64,000 nt of DNA from CAYFLR01 sp964343805 (GTDB lineage Bacteria > Bdellovibrionota_B > Oligoflexia > CAYFLR01). The stretch spans positions 1-64,000 of the forward strand of contig CAYFLR010000013.1 in NCBI GenBank assembly GCA_964343805.1, read 5' to 3'. Below, piece by piece: positions 1 through 8,802 of this stretch; position 1 is the stretch's first letter, and the number at the start of each line of letters is the position of its first letter. The translations under genes and the position numbers were made by a program. Below the pieces are notes generated by a model, which was not told the origin of the DNA, searched no databases, and was given only the letters and a program-made list of their open reading frames with translations.

Positions 1-51
1 TGTGGTAACAATATTTTAGCAGAATCTTTCATGCCCCTTTTTTTGATGAAG

Positions 52-94
52 AGCCAAAAACACCTTCAACGAAAGTTTGAGGTGTTTTTTGGCT
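52..94. terminator. Strong hairpin, probable terminator of a gene left of the window
   Basis: A long inverted repeat pairs agccaaaaacacctt with the downstream aggtgttttttggct around a short loop. The A-rich and T-rich arms could terminate transcription in either direction. It probably ends a gene outside the window. Confidence 0.6.
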
Positions 95-123
95 GGAAAA
101 GCATAATGAGGTCCCAAACTCGT

Positions 124-320
124 CCAACCAGGCACCCTTTACTTTTAAAAGCGGACTGAAAACTGGTTAATGATTTATTAATAACTTCTGAGGCCGCTTT
201 TTACCTAAAAAGCGGCCTCAGAGTCCTTTAATAAGCTATTAGTAGAGTATGAGGCCATTATTGAAGGTAAAAGTGGCCTCTAAACTCGTTAATATTTTAT
301 TAGAGGGTTTTGGGGCCACA
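124..320. repeat. 61-bp palindromic tandem repeat, about three copies
   Basis: Units repeat with a 61-bp spacing: GAGGCC falls at 190 and 251, and GGGGCC at 312. A more diverged unit precedes them (aaaagcggactga at about 148). Each unit starts with an AT-rich ttaat...ttatta block. The best unit holds a perfect 14-bp stem (189-202 with 207-220, loop acct). The stretch 1-464 contains no convincing gene. Confidence 0.7.
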
Positions 321-464
321 GGCACCGAGTGTTTATGAACAGAAAAGACTGAGGGGTAATAGCGAACGCTCCCGAAAGAATATCGAGGGGGTGTAATGTT
401 CCCCTGAATATCAATGAGAACCTTGGGTTTAGATACCAGTAACCCATAAAAAACCATCCTTCAA

Positions 465-495
465 TTGACATTGACCTTACGTCACCCTTTATAAT
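465..495 (+). promoter_or_regulatory. MerR-type promoter with 19-bp spacer and operator dyad
   Basis: TTGACA (465-470) and TATAAT (490-495) are both perfect consensus hexamers, separated by 19 bp. The spacer contains the dyad TGAC-cttac-GTCA. Long 19-20 bp spacers with a central dyad are the hallmark of promoters activated by MerR-family proteins, so the downstream MerR gene is probably autoregulated. The -10 box overlaps the upstream ATG at 494, which argues that translation starts at 527. Confidence 0.75.
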
Positions 496-526
496 GGAAA
501 TTGAAACCACAGTATGTGAGGCTGCA

Positions 527-1414
527 ATGTTTTCAATAGGAAAAATGTCTAAAAAATCAGGTGTGAGTAAAAGAACCCTTAGATTCTATGAAACCAAAGG
601 TTTAATTTCTCCAGAGATCTCTCCCAAAAACAACTATAGATATTATAGGGAATCTGATCTAGGTAAAATTGAAGAAATCCAATCACTAAAAAGTATTGGT
701 TTTTCGCTAGATCAAATATCTGAACTACTCAATGCAAAACCTGAAGTACAAACTCAAGAAAGCTTAAAAGACATTCTAAGCAGAAAATACACTCAGTGCA
801 TTAAAGAGATGGAAAAATTAGCACGTCAAAAAAAAGTTATGTTCTCTTTATTACAGCAGTTCGCAAACCAGCGTGACATCCCTTTGAATAGTATCTTCAA
901 GACAAGAGCGAAAGGCAGTATTTATCATTTACCAGTCAAAGATGAATTAACCGTTTTAGAAGCCGTTTGTACTAATGATATAAAAAAGGTTCAAAAGGCA
1001 ATTAATAGTGGCGGAGATGTGAATGAAATTGAAATTAGAGGCCGAACCCCTTTAATTATCGCCGCTGGAAATGGCTATAGTGAAATCTCCAAATTATTAA
1101 TTCAAAAAAAAGCCAACCTCGATATTTGTGATGATCTAGGATGTTGTGCGCTGATGAGAGCAGCCCTTTGCCCATCTGCTCAATCTATGAAGTATTTAAT
1201 TTATAACGGAGCTATAATTGATAACCCTGATTATTGGGGGACGACTCCCCTAATCGGAGCTGCCTATCACAATAAGGTGGAATCTGTTAAATTACTGCTT
1301 GAAGCTGGAGCCGATATAAACTTTCAAGACAATAAAGGAAGAACTGCCATAGACCATGCAAAAAGAAAGACTTTGAAAGAGATGGTTGAGTTATTAGAAG
1401 CTCATAAAGCTTAA
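527..1414 (+). CDS. MerR-family regulator fused to ankyrin repeats
   Basis: The protein has 295 residues. Residues 1-70 form a MerR-type winged helix-turn-helix, with KKSGVSKRTLRFYETKGLI and NNYRYY as family hallmarks. About residues 75-125 are helical, as in the MerR dimerisation coiled coil. From residue 145 onward there are about four ankyrin repeats (for example GRTPLIIAAGNGYSEISKLL and GTTPLIGAAYHNKVESVKLL). MerR proteins normally carry a small ligand-binding tail, so an ankyrin tail suggests that the signal is a protein partner. The start at 527 was chosen because an in-frame ATG at 494 lies inside the -10 box and a gagg element precedes 527. The target genes are unknown; autoregulation is likely from the promoter. 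Confidence 0.85.
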   Translation: MFSIGKMSKKSGVSKRTLRFYETKGLISPEISPKNNYRYYRESDLGKIEEIQSLKSIGFSLDQISELLNAKPEVQTQESLKDILSRKYTQCIKEMEKLARQKKVMFSLLQQFANQRDIPLNSIFKTRAKGSIYHLPVKDELTVLEAVCTNDIKKVQKAINSGGDVNEIEIRGRTPLIIAAGNGYSEISKLLIQKKANLDICDDLGCCALMRAALCPSAQSMKYLIYNGAIIDNPDYWGTTPLIGAAYHNKVESVKLLLEAGADINFQDNKGRTAIDHAKRKTLKEMVELLEAHKA

Positions 1415-1495
1415 GACTTTTTTCATTAATACCGTCATCTTTTATGCTATTGTATTAAAAAATTTCACAGAAAAACCTAACCAGGGTAGTTAAGA

Positions 1496-2742
1496 GTGAA
1501 GGCTTATCAAGTCACATTAATCGGAGCAACGATCACCGGCAACAGGGGAGCCGAATCCATGCTAAGAGCGGCGATTCAGCATATTCCTAACTATATAGAA
1601 GATTCGGTTCAGTTTACTCTTCTATCACTTTACCCCAAAGATGATATGCAAGCCGATTTCAATTTACCTCTTAAAATAGTAAATTGCTCTCCGATAGTTC
1701 TCGTTTTTGTCGTATTACCAATGACCGTGCTTATAAGTTTGCTAAAAACTTTTAAAATGCCTTATAAAAAACTCCTCTCACTTAGCAAAGCAACTAATAC
1801 TCTCATTAATTCAGACCTAATGATTGACTTATCAGGGGTTAGCTTTGTTGATGGAAGAGGAGCTGGTATTTTGCTTTATAATATTTGCTTAATTGCCATC
1901 CCACACTTATTAAGAATTCCATCTTTAAAATATGCTCAAGCCATGGGGCCATTTAATGATAAATTGNNNNNNNNNNATCCACAGCTATAGTTGCACGTGG
2001 GCAATTGACTATGGAGAATTTACTTTCGCTGAATCTTGAAAAAAATAAAATCTTTCAATGCCCAGATGCCGCTTTTGCAATGAATGTAGATACTCCTTTA
2101 AGACCTTCAGTACTTGCAATAGAAAAACATACAATATTCAGATCCCCTGTTATTTGTTTCATGTTGAGCAGTGAAGTGAATAAATTAGCAAAGGAAACTC
2201 CTATTAATTATATTGACACGATGACTAGCTTCATAAAAGACTTAAACGAAAAGGGATACAACATATTATTACTGGCCCATTCTTCAAGGAAGAATTCAGA
2301 TCACCCCAAAAATAATGACCTTCCTTTGTGTATAGAAGTATCGCAAGTAATTAACAACCCTCAAAAATGCTTTTTACCCGATGAAGACCTCAATGCAGAA
2401 GAGCTGAGGCACCTAATAGGAAAGTGCAAATATGTAGTTACATCAAGGTTTCATGGCATGATTTCCTCCCTGGCGATGGGTGTTCCTGTTATAGTAATCG
2501 GATGGTCTCATAAGTATTTAGAGATCTTGAAATCCTTTAAACTCCATATATTTTTCCTAGATTATAAGGGAATCTCTTTAGATAAATTAATAGATACATT
2601 TGCAACCTTGGAATCAACTGAAAATGAAATTCGAGATAAAATTAACACAAGGCTCCCACAGGTCATATCAGACTCTCTTAAAAATGCTCAAATAGCCGCT
2701 CAATTGCTCAAAGAAAATACTCAGAATAATAGATTTAGGTAG
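1496..2742 (+). CDS. Polysaccharide pyruvyl transferase family protein (interrupted by assembly gap)
   Basis: This belongs to the PF04230 family, which transfers pyruvate from phosphoenolpyruvate as a ketal onto sugars of exopolysaccharide or cell-wall glycan. The N-terminal part has LIGATITGNRGAESML and the glycine-rich DLSGVSFVDGRG. The C-terminal part has SRFHGMISSLAMGVPVIVIGWSHKY, a clear family motif split here only for description. An N gap at 1967-1976 interrupts it. After the gap the frame resumes at 1978 as STAIVARGQLTMENL, so the N run is not the true length and the two open frames are one gene. The start is GTG at 1496. The next gene follows within 20 bp, suggesting an operon. Confidence 0.85.
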
Positions 2743-2759
2743 GGAGGTCAGGGGTTATT

Positions 2760-4104
2760 GTGAATGATTTAAGTGAGGTTATAGAAAATGATTTTTGTAT
2801 AGCATGTGGTGCCTGCTCGATGGTTGATCCTTCCATCAAGCTTCTTTTTAATAACAAGAAAATGATTTTTGAACCATCTCATTCTGGAAATCTAGAAGCC
2901 GCTAAAGTATGTCCTTCCGTTAACCTCGACTTAAATGATCTCATTTCTAAAAAGTTTCAAACTGAAAGTTCAGAAGAACTCGGTGTGGTTAAGTCAGTTT
3001 GGCTGGCTCAAAGTTGCAATAAAAAACTTAATATCAATTCCAGTTCTGGTGGCTTGATCAAAGAGTTACTTTTTGATTTACTCCGTGAATCCCCTGACTT
3101 TTCAATAATAGCCCTTGGTCATATTAAAGGCTTACTTTATGAACCCCTCGTTATAAATCAATCAAATGAAATTGATGATTTACCGGGCTCAATTTATCAT
3201 AATGTATCCTTTGAAAAGGCGCTCAAATACCTCAAGAGTGAGGATAAGATGTTTATCCTGATTGCCTTACCCTGTCAATTGGAAGGGATATACAATTATA
3301 TTTATAACTTCGATCCGGAGCTAGAAAAAAAGATTTTGCATACAATAGGTTTAGCTTGTGGTTGGACATTTTCCCATCATGCTATTAATGCTATTTGTAA
3401 GTTCAAAAAAATTAATACTCAAAATATCAAAGAAATATTTTATCGTGGTGGAGGGCCGGTTGGGAAATTAAAAAATACAAACTACCACACAATTAACCAA
3501 TGTAAGTCGCAGAACAGATTTTGATTACCAGGTGGCTTTTGATAGATCATTCAACTTAAGCCGATGCCATATCTGTGTAAATCACATTAATTACTTAGCT
3601 GATATAGTGGTTGCCGATGCCTGGCTCCCTGAAACGGTTTGGACCAAAACTGGTATTAGCTTATTGACTTGTAGAACAAAAGCAATGGAAGATAGAATTA
3701 AAGGCCTTGCTACAAGAAAAGTAATTAACATCTGTGCAGCATCTTCCAGTGAAGTGGTGGAATCTCAAACAGACAATGTGGTCTACGGTAGTTTTGCCTA
3801 TTCCTATATGAACTATCTAAAGTCAAAAGACCTATTTTGCCCAGACATTATCGGACCAAACATAAGTAAGGCAAAAAATATATCCATGAAAAAAATTGAT
3901 AAATTTCATAGGAAAATTTCTTGGAAACGAGAAAGACAATTCGAACAACGTTATTATCTTTTATGGTGGTACAAGTTGATGATCGAGTTTTTTCCATTAC
4001 TCTCCAAGTATTTTAAATGGTTTATCAGACGGATATTGAAACTACATAAACTTACTGAAAACAAAAACCATAAACCCTCGCTGCAACTCGATCATTTTCA
4101 TTGA
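2760..4104 (+). pseudogene. FrhB-like coenzyme F420 hydrogenase beta-subunit family protein, frameshifted
   Basis: The N-terminal frame (2760-3524, GTG start after gggaggt) has the CIACGACS cysteine cluster of the FrhB/FdhB N-terminal domain. The C-terminal frame, visible from about 3480, has the family's C-terminal Cys segment CHICVNHINYLADIVVADAW. Read as given, the first frame stops after NQCKSQNRF, whereas the other frame continues as TNVSRTDFDYQVAFDRSF, so one base is lost or gained near the A-run at about 3468-3475. Family members often sit next to pyruvyl transferases in bacterial polysaccharide clusters, as here. There is no evidence that F420 itself is used. It is either a real pseudogene or a homopolymer sequencing error. 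Confidence 0.75.
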
Positions 4105-4115
4105 AAGGATCAATT

Positions 4116-4484
4116 ATGAACAACATCGGCACCTATTTTGAAATTCCGGTAAACGATATGGAACGAGCCATCAACTTCTATTCATTTATCTTTGACTGTG
4201 AACTTTCAAGAGACAATATCCATGGAAATGAAATGGCCTTTTTTCCTTTTACAAACGAAGTTTCAGGTATTACTGGAGCTCTTGCTCAAGGGGAAACTTA
4301 TAAGCCATCTATAAATGGCACCTTAATCTATCTGAATACCCCTGAAATAGATCACAGCATTTCAAAAATAATTAAAGCTGGTGGGGAAATTCTTTTTCCG
4401 AAAACTGCGGTTCCAGATTATGGCTTTGTTGCGGAATTTAAAGATTGTGAAGGAAACAGAGTGGCGCTTTTTCAATCAACCTAA
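4116..4484 (+). CDS. VOC-superfamily (glyoxalase/bleomycin resistance-like) protein
   Basis: This is a 122-residue single-domain protein. It starts NNIGTYFEIPVNDMERAINFY, the first beta-alpha unit of the vicinal-oxygen-chelate fold, and ends DCEGNRVALFQS, the classic final strand with its metal-ligand-type Glu region. The GYFVAEF-like strand (YGFVAEFKD) precedes it. The start at 4116 follows the Shine-Dalgarno aaagga. It lies 11 bp after the FrhB-like gene and may be cotranscribed. The substrate is unknown: lactoylglutathione, an antibiotic or another small molecule are all possible in this family. Confidence 0.8.
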   Translation: MNNIGTYFEIPVNDMERAINFYSFIFDCELSRDNIHGNEMAFFPFTNEVSGITGALAQGETYKPSINGTLIYLNTPEIDHSISKIIKAGGEILFPKTAVPDYGFVAEFKDCEGNRVALFQST

Positions 4485-4655
4485 ACATTGTATTTTAATT
4501 AGACTTCATTATTTACCTCGTAATAACAAATAAACATTTGTAAAATTAATCAGTTAAAAATTAATTTACATTTTCTTGTAACAAACCCAACTTTGCCATG
4601 ACTAAGCATTATGAAAGGTGAACATAGAGTTCATCGCTGATTAGAAGAGTGAGAA

Positions 4656-5134
4656 ATGAACAGCGATAAGAAAAAATATTTTGAGAAACTCATTGCCCAA
4701 TATGGTTCATCTGTTAAAAGGCAGTGTTGGGGATTTGAAAAAGATCCCAGCAAAGCTCAAGATCTCTATCAGAAAGTTTGCTTTTCTATCTTTAAATCAT
4801 TAGATAATTTTAAAGGACAATGCTCCGAGAAAACTTGGATATATAGAATCTGCCACAACGTGGCCGTGAGTCATATTCTTAAATCAAAGAGGAACCTGGA
4901 TAGAGAGTTGGTCTCCATTGAAGAAATCGATAATGCATCAGAACAGGAAAATACAACCCAGAGCCTAAGAGAGCAAGAAGCATTGCAAGGACTTTACAAT
5001 ACGATAGATAAACTAAAACCCGCTGATAAACAGGTCTTTCTTCTCTATCTAGAAGATGTGGAGCAATCTGAGATATCAGCTATAATAGAATTAAAAATTT
5101 TATTGTTAAAACTCTCCAGCAAAAGGAGTTTTAG
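4656..5134 (+). CDS. ECF-type RNA polymerase sigma factor (apparent frameshift near its 3' end)
   Basis: Sigma-70 region 2 is visible at residues 5-70 (DLYQKVCFSIFKSLDNFKG and TWIYRICHNVAVSHI). Region 4 begins at about residue 125 (LKPADKQVFLLYLEDVEQSEISAII). As given, the frame runs on into the next gene. If one base is restored near 5086, the reading becomes AIIGIKNFIVKTLQQKEF followed by a stop at 5132-5134, a normal end for an ECF factor. The next gene then begins 1 bp later with its own ribosome binding site. A sequencing error is the simplest explanation. The upstream 4485-4655 region contains a gtaacaaaccc element that could be an ECF-type -35 box, with no firm -10. Confidence 0.8.
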
Positions 5135-5135
5135 T

Positions 5136-5741
5136 ATGGTTAACCAAGACAAAGCATTTGATCAAATAAAATTAGAATGGAAAGAACAAAAACCAGAAAT
5201 TAAGGAGATAAAAATGGAAACAATGGAAACATTAGAAACAGAGATGTATAAGCTAAAAAGAAATGTCACAATAAGAAATTGGTCCGAAGCTTGCGCCGCG
5301 ATCATAGTAGCCATAATTTTTATATTTAAAGCTATTTATTCAGATACCACTCTCAGCATGTTTTTTAACATTTTGATTGCAGCGGGCGCCAGTTTGATTA
5401 TTGCCTATCTTTGGAAAAAGGGAACGAATTTAGATCCTCCAGATATGACGGCATCAACCAAAGATTTTCTAACCTACTATAAAAACCAATTGGTCAGACA
5501 ACTCAAACTCTTGTCCAATGTCAAGTACTGGTATGTTGCTCCCATTGGGATTGGTCTCATTGGTTTAGCAGTGGAAAAAGTCTATCTAAATTGGAGCCTT
5601 GGTACATCTTATAGTTGGAATCTAGCTTATTTCGTTGTTGTGGTTGCTCTACTGAGCGGAGTTATTTACTTAAATGAGGTCGTTGCCGTAAAGGATCTCA
5701 AAAAGACACTCAAAAACCTAGAAGAAATGGGAGATAACTAA
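5136..5741 (+). CDS. Membrane protein, probable partner (anti-sigma) of the upstream ECF sigma factor
   Basis: This is a 201-residue protein. Its start at 5136 follows the strong ribosome binding site aaggag and lies 1 bp after the reconstructed stop of the sigma gene, so the two are probably translationally coupled. About 50 soluble, Lys/Glu-rich N-terminal residues come first. Two hydrophobic segments follow (AACAAIIVAIIFIFKAIY region and FFNILIAAGASLIIAYLW). After a loop there are two more near the C-terminus (IGIGLIGLAVEKVYL and LAYFVVVVALLSGVIYL). No zinc-binding HxxxCxxC anti-sigma motif is present. The anti-sigma role is inferred only from position and topology. Confidence 0.65.
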   Translation: MVNQDKAFDQIKLEWKEQKPEIKEIKMETMETLETEMYKLKRNVTIRNWSEACAAIIVAIIFIFKAIYSDTTLSMFFNILIAAGASLIIAYLWKKGTNLDPPDMTASTKDFLTYYKNQLVRQLKLLSNVKYWYVAPIGIGLIGLAVEKVYLNWSLGTSYSWNLAYFVVVVALLSGVIYLNEVVAVKDLKKTLKNLEEMGDN

Positions 5742-5757
5742 TTCTCATCAATTTGTA

Positions 5758-6855
5758 TCACTTTATTTGCATACACCTCACTCCCTCACCTTTAAAAGCA
5801 GGAATAAAACATTTGTTACATGACATGCAAGCAGCTGGAGTTAAGTCTCCCTGTTCCCATCTTTTTGGAAGATGAGGTTCACGAATTAGAGGACGACTCA
5901 TAGAAACAAAATCCACCCCACCTTCAGCTAACAACTCTTCAATTTTCTCTGGAGAGCGAATTCCTCCCACCAACATTAAGGGAACCCCTTTACTAACTTG
6001 TCGAATTTTTTCAGCTTGTTCAAAAAAATAAGCTTCTTCACTCGGATTTCGAACCCGAGTCCGAGCGGGGCCATACCGCCCCGATCCAGGGGTTCCCCCT
6101 GATATTTCTATGCAATCTATTCCCTGCTCTACCAGAGCGGAGATCAAATACATTGAATCATCTAGAGAAGTGGAACCTGCCATAAAATCATGGGAGTTGA
6201 GTTTAATCATCACAGGAAAGTCTTTTCCAACTTTTTTTCTGATGGATTGATAAGCTTCTAGGCAAAACCGGGATCGATTTTCTACTGTTCCACCATATTC
6301 ATCTGTTCTCACATTCCGACTAGGCGATAAAAACTGAGCCAAGAGATAACCATGGGCTCCATGGAGTTGCACTCCATCAAACCCCGCCTTTTTAACCCTA
6401 AGTGCAGCATTGGCAAAGCTCTTTTGCAAAAGTTCTTTTACTTCTTCGTGGGTTAATTCTCTTGGTACTGCTTCATAACCAGGACTTTCAACCCCACTTG
6501 GAGCGGAGGGAGTATTTCCATCAATGACCTCTTTGGTGGTTTGACCTCCGCAATGAACTATTTGTCCCACTATTTTACAATCATGACGATGAACAACCTC
6601 GGCAATTTGTTTTAATCCAGCTATCATCTCATCACTATGGGCAGATATTTGTGTATTATGTTGACGTCCTTCGGGAGAGACATAAAGATAGCTAGAAATG
6701 ATTAAACCAACTCCTCCCTTAGCCAGCTGCTCATAGTAATCAACCAGTTGATCTGTGACCTTGCCTTCAATTGCCATGCCTTCCCAGGTGGCCGAACGTA
6801 CAATTCTATTTTTAATAGTGAGCTTGCCAATGGATTTCGATGTAAACATATTCAT
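5758..6855 (-). CDS. NADH:flavin oxidoreductase, old yellow enzyme family
   Basis: This is a 365-residue FMN-dependent TIM-barrel enzyme that reduces activated C=C bonds. It shows the family hallmarks KNRIVRSATWEGMA at the N-terminus, the substrate-binding HGAHGYLLAQFLSPSRN, the downstream NVRTDEYGG and ENRSRF, and late-barrel MLVGGIRSP. It ends with a cysteine cluster (CMSCNKC, then a Cys 11 residues later), resembling the 4Fe-4S ligands of 2,4-dienoyl-CoA reductase-type members but without their C-terminal NAD(P)-binding domain. The start at 6855 follows ggagg with 8-bp spacing; upstream in-frame codons lack this. The physiological substrate cannot be told. Confidence 0.88.
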   Translation of the reverse strand: MNMFTSKSIGKLTIKNRIVRSATWEGMAIEGKVTDQLVDYYEQLAKGGVGLIISSYLYVSPEGRQHNTQISAHSDEMIAGLKQIAEVVHRHDCKIVGQIVHCGGQTTKEVIDGNTPSAPSGVESPGYEAVPRELTHEEVKELLQKSFANAALRVKKAGFDGVQLHGAHGYLLAQFLSPSRNVRTDEYGGTVENRSRFCLEAYQSIRKKVGKDFPVMIKLNSHDFMAGSTSLDDSMYLISALVEQGIDCIEISGGTPGSGRYGPARTRVRNPSEEAYFFEQAEKIRQVSKGVPLMLVGGIRSPEKIEELLAEGGVDFVSMSRPLIREPHLPKRWEQGDLTPAACMSCNKCFIPAFKGEGVRCMQIK

Positions 6856-6987
6856 TATCCAGTCCTCCATATAAGTTAGGCTATTAAATAACTTTAATAA
6901 TTTCAACAAACTGTAAAATTATTCAAGACTATTATTATATATCCGATAAGAAGATCAACCGCATCTATTTAATTGGAGTTAAATACT

Positions 6988-8802
6988 ATGTATATATGGA
7001 AAAAGTTAATGATATTAATAACTTTACTTCTAACCACTCTCACTCCTTTGCAGGCCTCCGGAGCCGGATCCTTAGGCAGAATGCGTATAGGAGTAAACAA
7101 CTGTATTTTATTGCAGCAACAGGCTGTTGATTTCCTTGAGAAAAATAAAATGGATACAGATGGGCTGGTGCAAAAAGATCCTAACTTCTGGCGAAAGCAT
7201 TTTTTAGACTCAATTGCTAAACATTCAGAAGGCAGAGAAGGCAAATCCGATTCCACCGTCAATCAGTATTATTATCAATTTCATGAAGCCATTATGAAAG
7301 CAGTGAAAGCTCAAAGAGGGCAGGGAGAAATGGATCTCGAAACAGCCATGCCCATTATGCAAGAGCTATTAAGGCAGTATAAAAGAGGACCTAAGCAGAC
7401 AGTTGCACTCGCCACTCAAGGTCGTAACGCCATCAGGCTCTCTGACTTTTTTAAAGAATATGCTAAAAAATCACAGGCTGAAAAGGAAGCTATCTATGAA
7501 AAAGAGCCCGTTGAGTTTAAAACCATAGAAGAGCAAGATAGCTTCGAACGATTATCTATAGAAGATAAGATGGCCTTAACGGCGGGTCGAAGGGTACGAC
7601 TTGGAAACAATAATTTTGTCATTGTCTATCCAAAAGTTTTTAACCAGGTTATGAAAGAAGTGCGAATTGAAGTGAGATTACATGCGGACACCTTAGCCGA
7701 ATTTATCAGTGAACCTCAAAAGAAGGCGGGTAACTATCAAAGCAAAGCACTCGAGATATTCGGTACTCCTGATGCTACATTGTGGGGTAAAGAACGGGGG
7801 TTATTAGCTGAAAGAATGTACCTACAGCAAGCCTATAAAGAACTATTGCACTTCACTACAGGTTCAATTACCAGCCTTCCCGGCATAAAAACAGGAGAGC
7901 AGAGGATATTTCTAGAGAAAGCTCAAAAAGCCATCGAAGCAGAAGTAACTAGATATGATCCCCCAGAGTTAATTCAACATAGTTATAAAGAGTTTCTATC
8001 GGTAGAATCTGCCAAGGCCGATGCCAAAGTGGCTTACGAAAATACCGGGAAGTTTTTTGAAAAATATGGAACCGCTCGAACGGTAGGAGAACTGGCCGTT
8101 AAAGTTGGTGGTTATGGTGTTTTTATAGGAACTATTTTATGGGCGGTTTTAAAAGGATCTGATCCTTTTAAGAAAAAAACAGAGGCAAAAACTCCTTGTC
8201 ATTTAAGTGATTTTTCAACCACGGACGACACATGTTACCCAGAACTTATTTCTATTTTCTTTCCCGCCGAATACAGTTTGATTATGAGAAATTCATACAG
8301 CCCTCTTTTTACTAACGGATCTGCTAGTTATAATAAACTCAAAGAAAAAGTAAAAGCAGATTTACAAGCAGATGAAAAGTCTGCCAAAAGAAATCTCGAT
8401 TTCGTGATGCACTCCATTTTACATACTCTCTCAACCTATCAGAGTAATATTGCTCAAATTGAAACGGCTCGGATATTATCTACCGTCAAGAACGAAGATA
8501 AGAAGAAATGGATAAAAAAGTTAAGTTTTTTGATGACCTCAGATAAAGCTGCCATCTACAAAAAAGCGATGCTGGTGATTAGAGACCATGGTGTCAATGA
8601 TAAGAATAACCAAGCCCTTTTAGAGCAAATCAAAAAAGAAGATACCTTTGTATTTGATTTAGTCAAGATGGCTTTAGAGCAAATTGAAATTGAAAATAAT
8701 GGGGTTAAACAACAGCAAAGTCAACCAGAACGAAAGCAGAAAACCGAGGAGCATCTCGACGGATACAGACAGATCTTCAGTGATTCAACCGTTTCGATTT
8801 AA
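6988..8802 (+). CDS. Secreted protein of unknown function, 604 residues
   Basis: The protein begins with a typical signal peptide (KKLMILITLLLTTLTPLQASG), so it is exported. The rest is mostly helical, rich in Lys and Glu, with one further hydrophobic segment at about residue 375 (GGYGVFIGTILWAVL) that could anchor it in a membrane. A pair of cysteines follows (TPCHLSDF and DDTCYPEL), perhaps disulfide bonded. The start at 6988 follows ggag with good spacing. No family was recognised. Its last 26 bp overlap the convergent phosphodiesterase gene. Confidence 0.75.
   Translation: MYIWKKLMILITLLLTTLTPLQASGAGSLGRMRIGVNNCILLQQQAVDFLEKNKMDTDGLVQKDPNFWRKHFLDSIAKHSEGREGKSDSTVNQYYYQFHEAIMKAVKAQRGQGEMDLETAMPIMQELLRQYKRGPKQTVALATQGRNAIRLSDFFKEYAKKSQAEKEAIYEKEPVEFKTIEEQDSFERLSIEDKMALTAGRRVRLGNNNFVIVYPKVFNQVMKEVRIEVRLHADTLAEFISEPQKKAGNYQSKALEIFGTPDATLWGKERGLLAERMYLQQAYKELLHFTTGSITSLPGIKTGEQRIFLEKAQKAIEAEVTRYDPPELIQHSYKEFLSVESAKADAKVAYENTGKFFEKYGTARTVGELAVKVGGYGVFIGTILWAVLKGSDPFKKKTEAKTPCHLSDFSTTDDTCYPELISIFFPAEYSLIMRNSYSPLFTNGSASYNKLKEKVKADLQADEKSAKRNLDFVMHSILHTLSTYQSNIAQIETARILSTVKNEDKKKWIKKLSFLMTSDKAAIYKKAMLVIRDHGVNDKNNQALLEQIKKEDTFVFDLVKMALEQIEIENNGVKQQQSQPERKQKTEEHLDGYRQIFSDSTVSI

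Noticed and set aside
124..320. Possible CRISPR array
   Set aside because: The 61-bp units are contiguous and contain the palindrome within the unit; there are no constant repeats separated by unique spacers and no cas genes.
494..527. Upstream ATG start of the MerR-ankyrin gene
   Set aside because: It lies within the -10 hexamer of the gene's own promoter, so it cannot be on the transcript.
1967..1990. Stop codon ending the pyruvyl transferase after the gap
   Set aside because: It depends on the arbitrary length of the N run; the following frame continues the family sequence.
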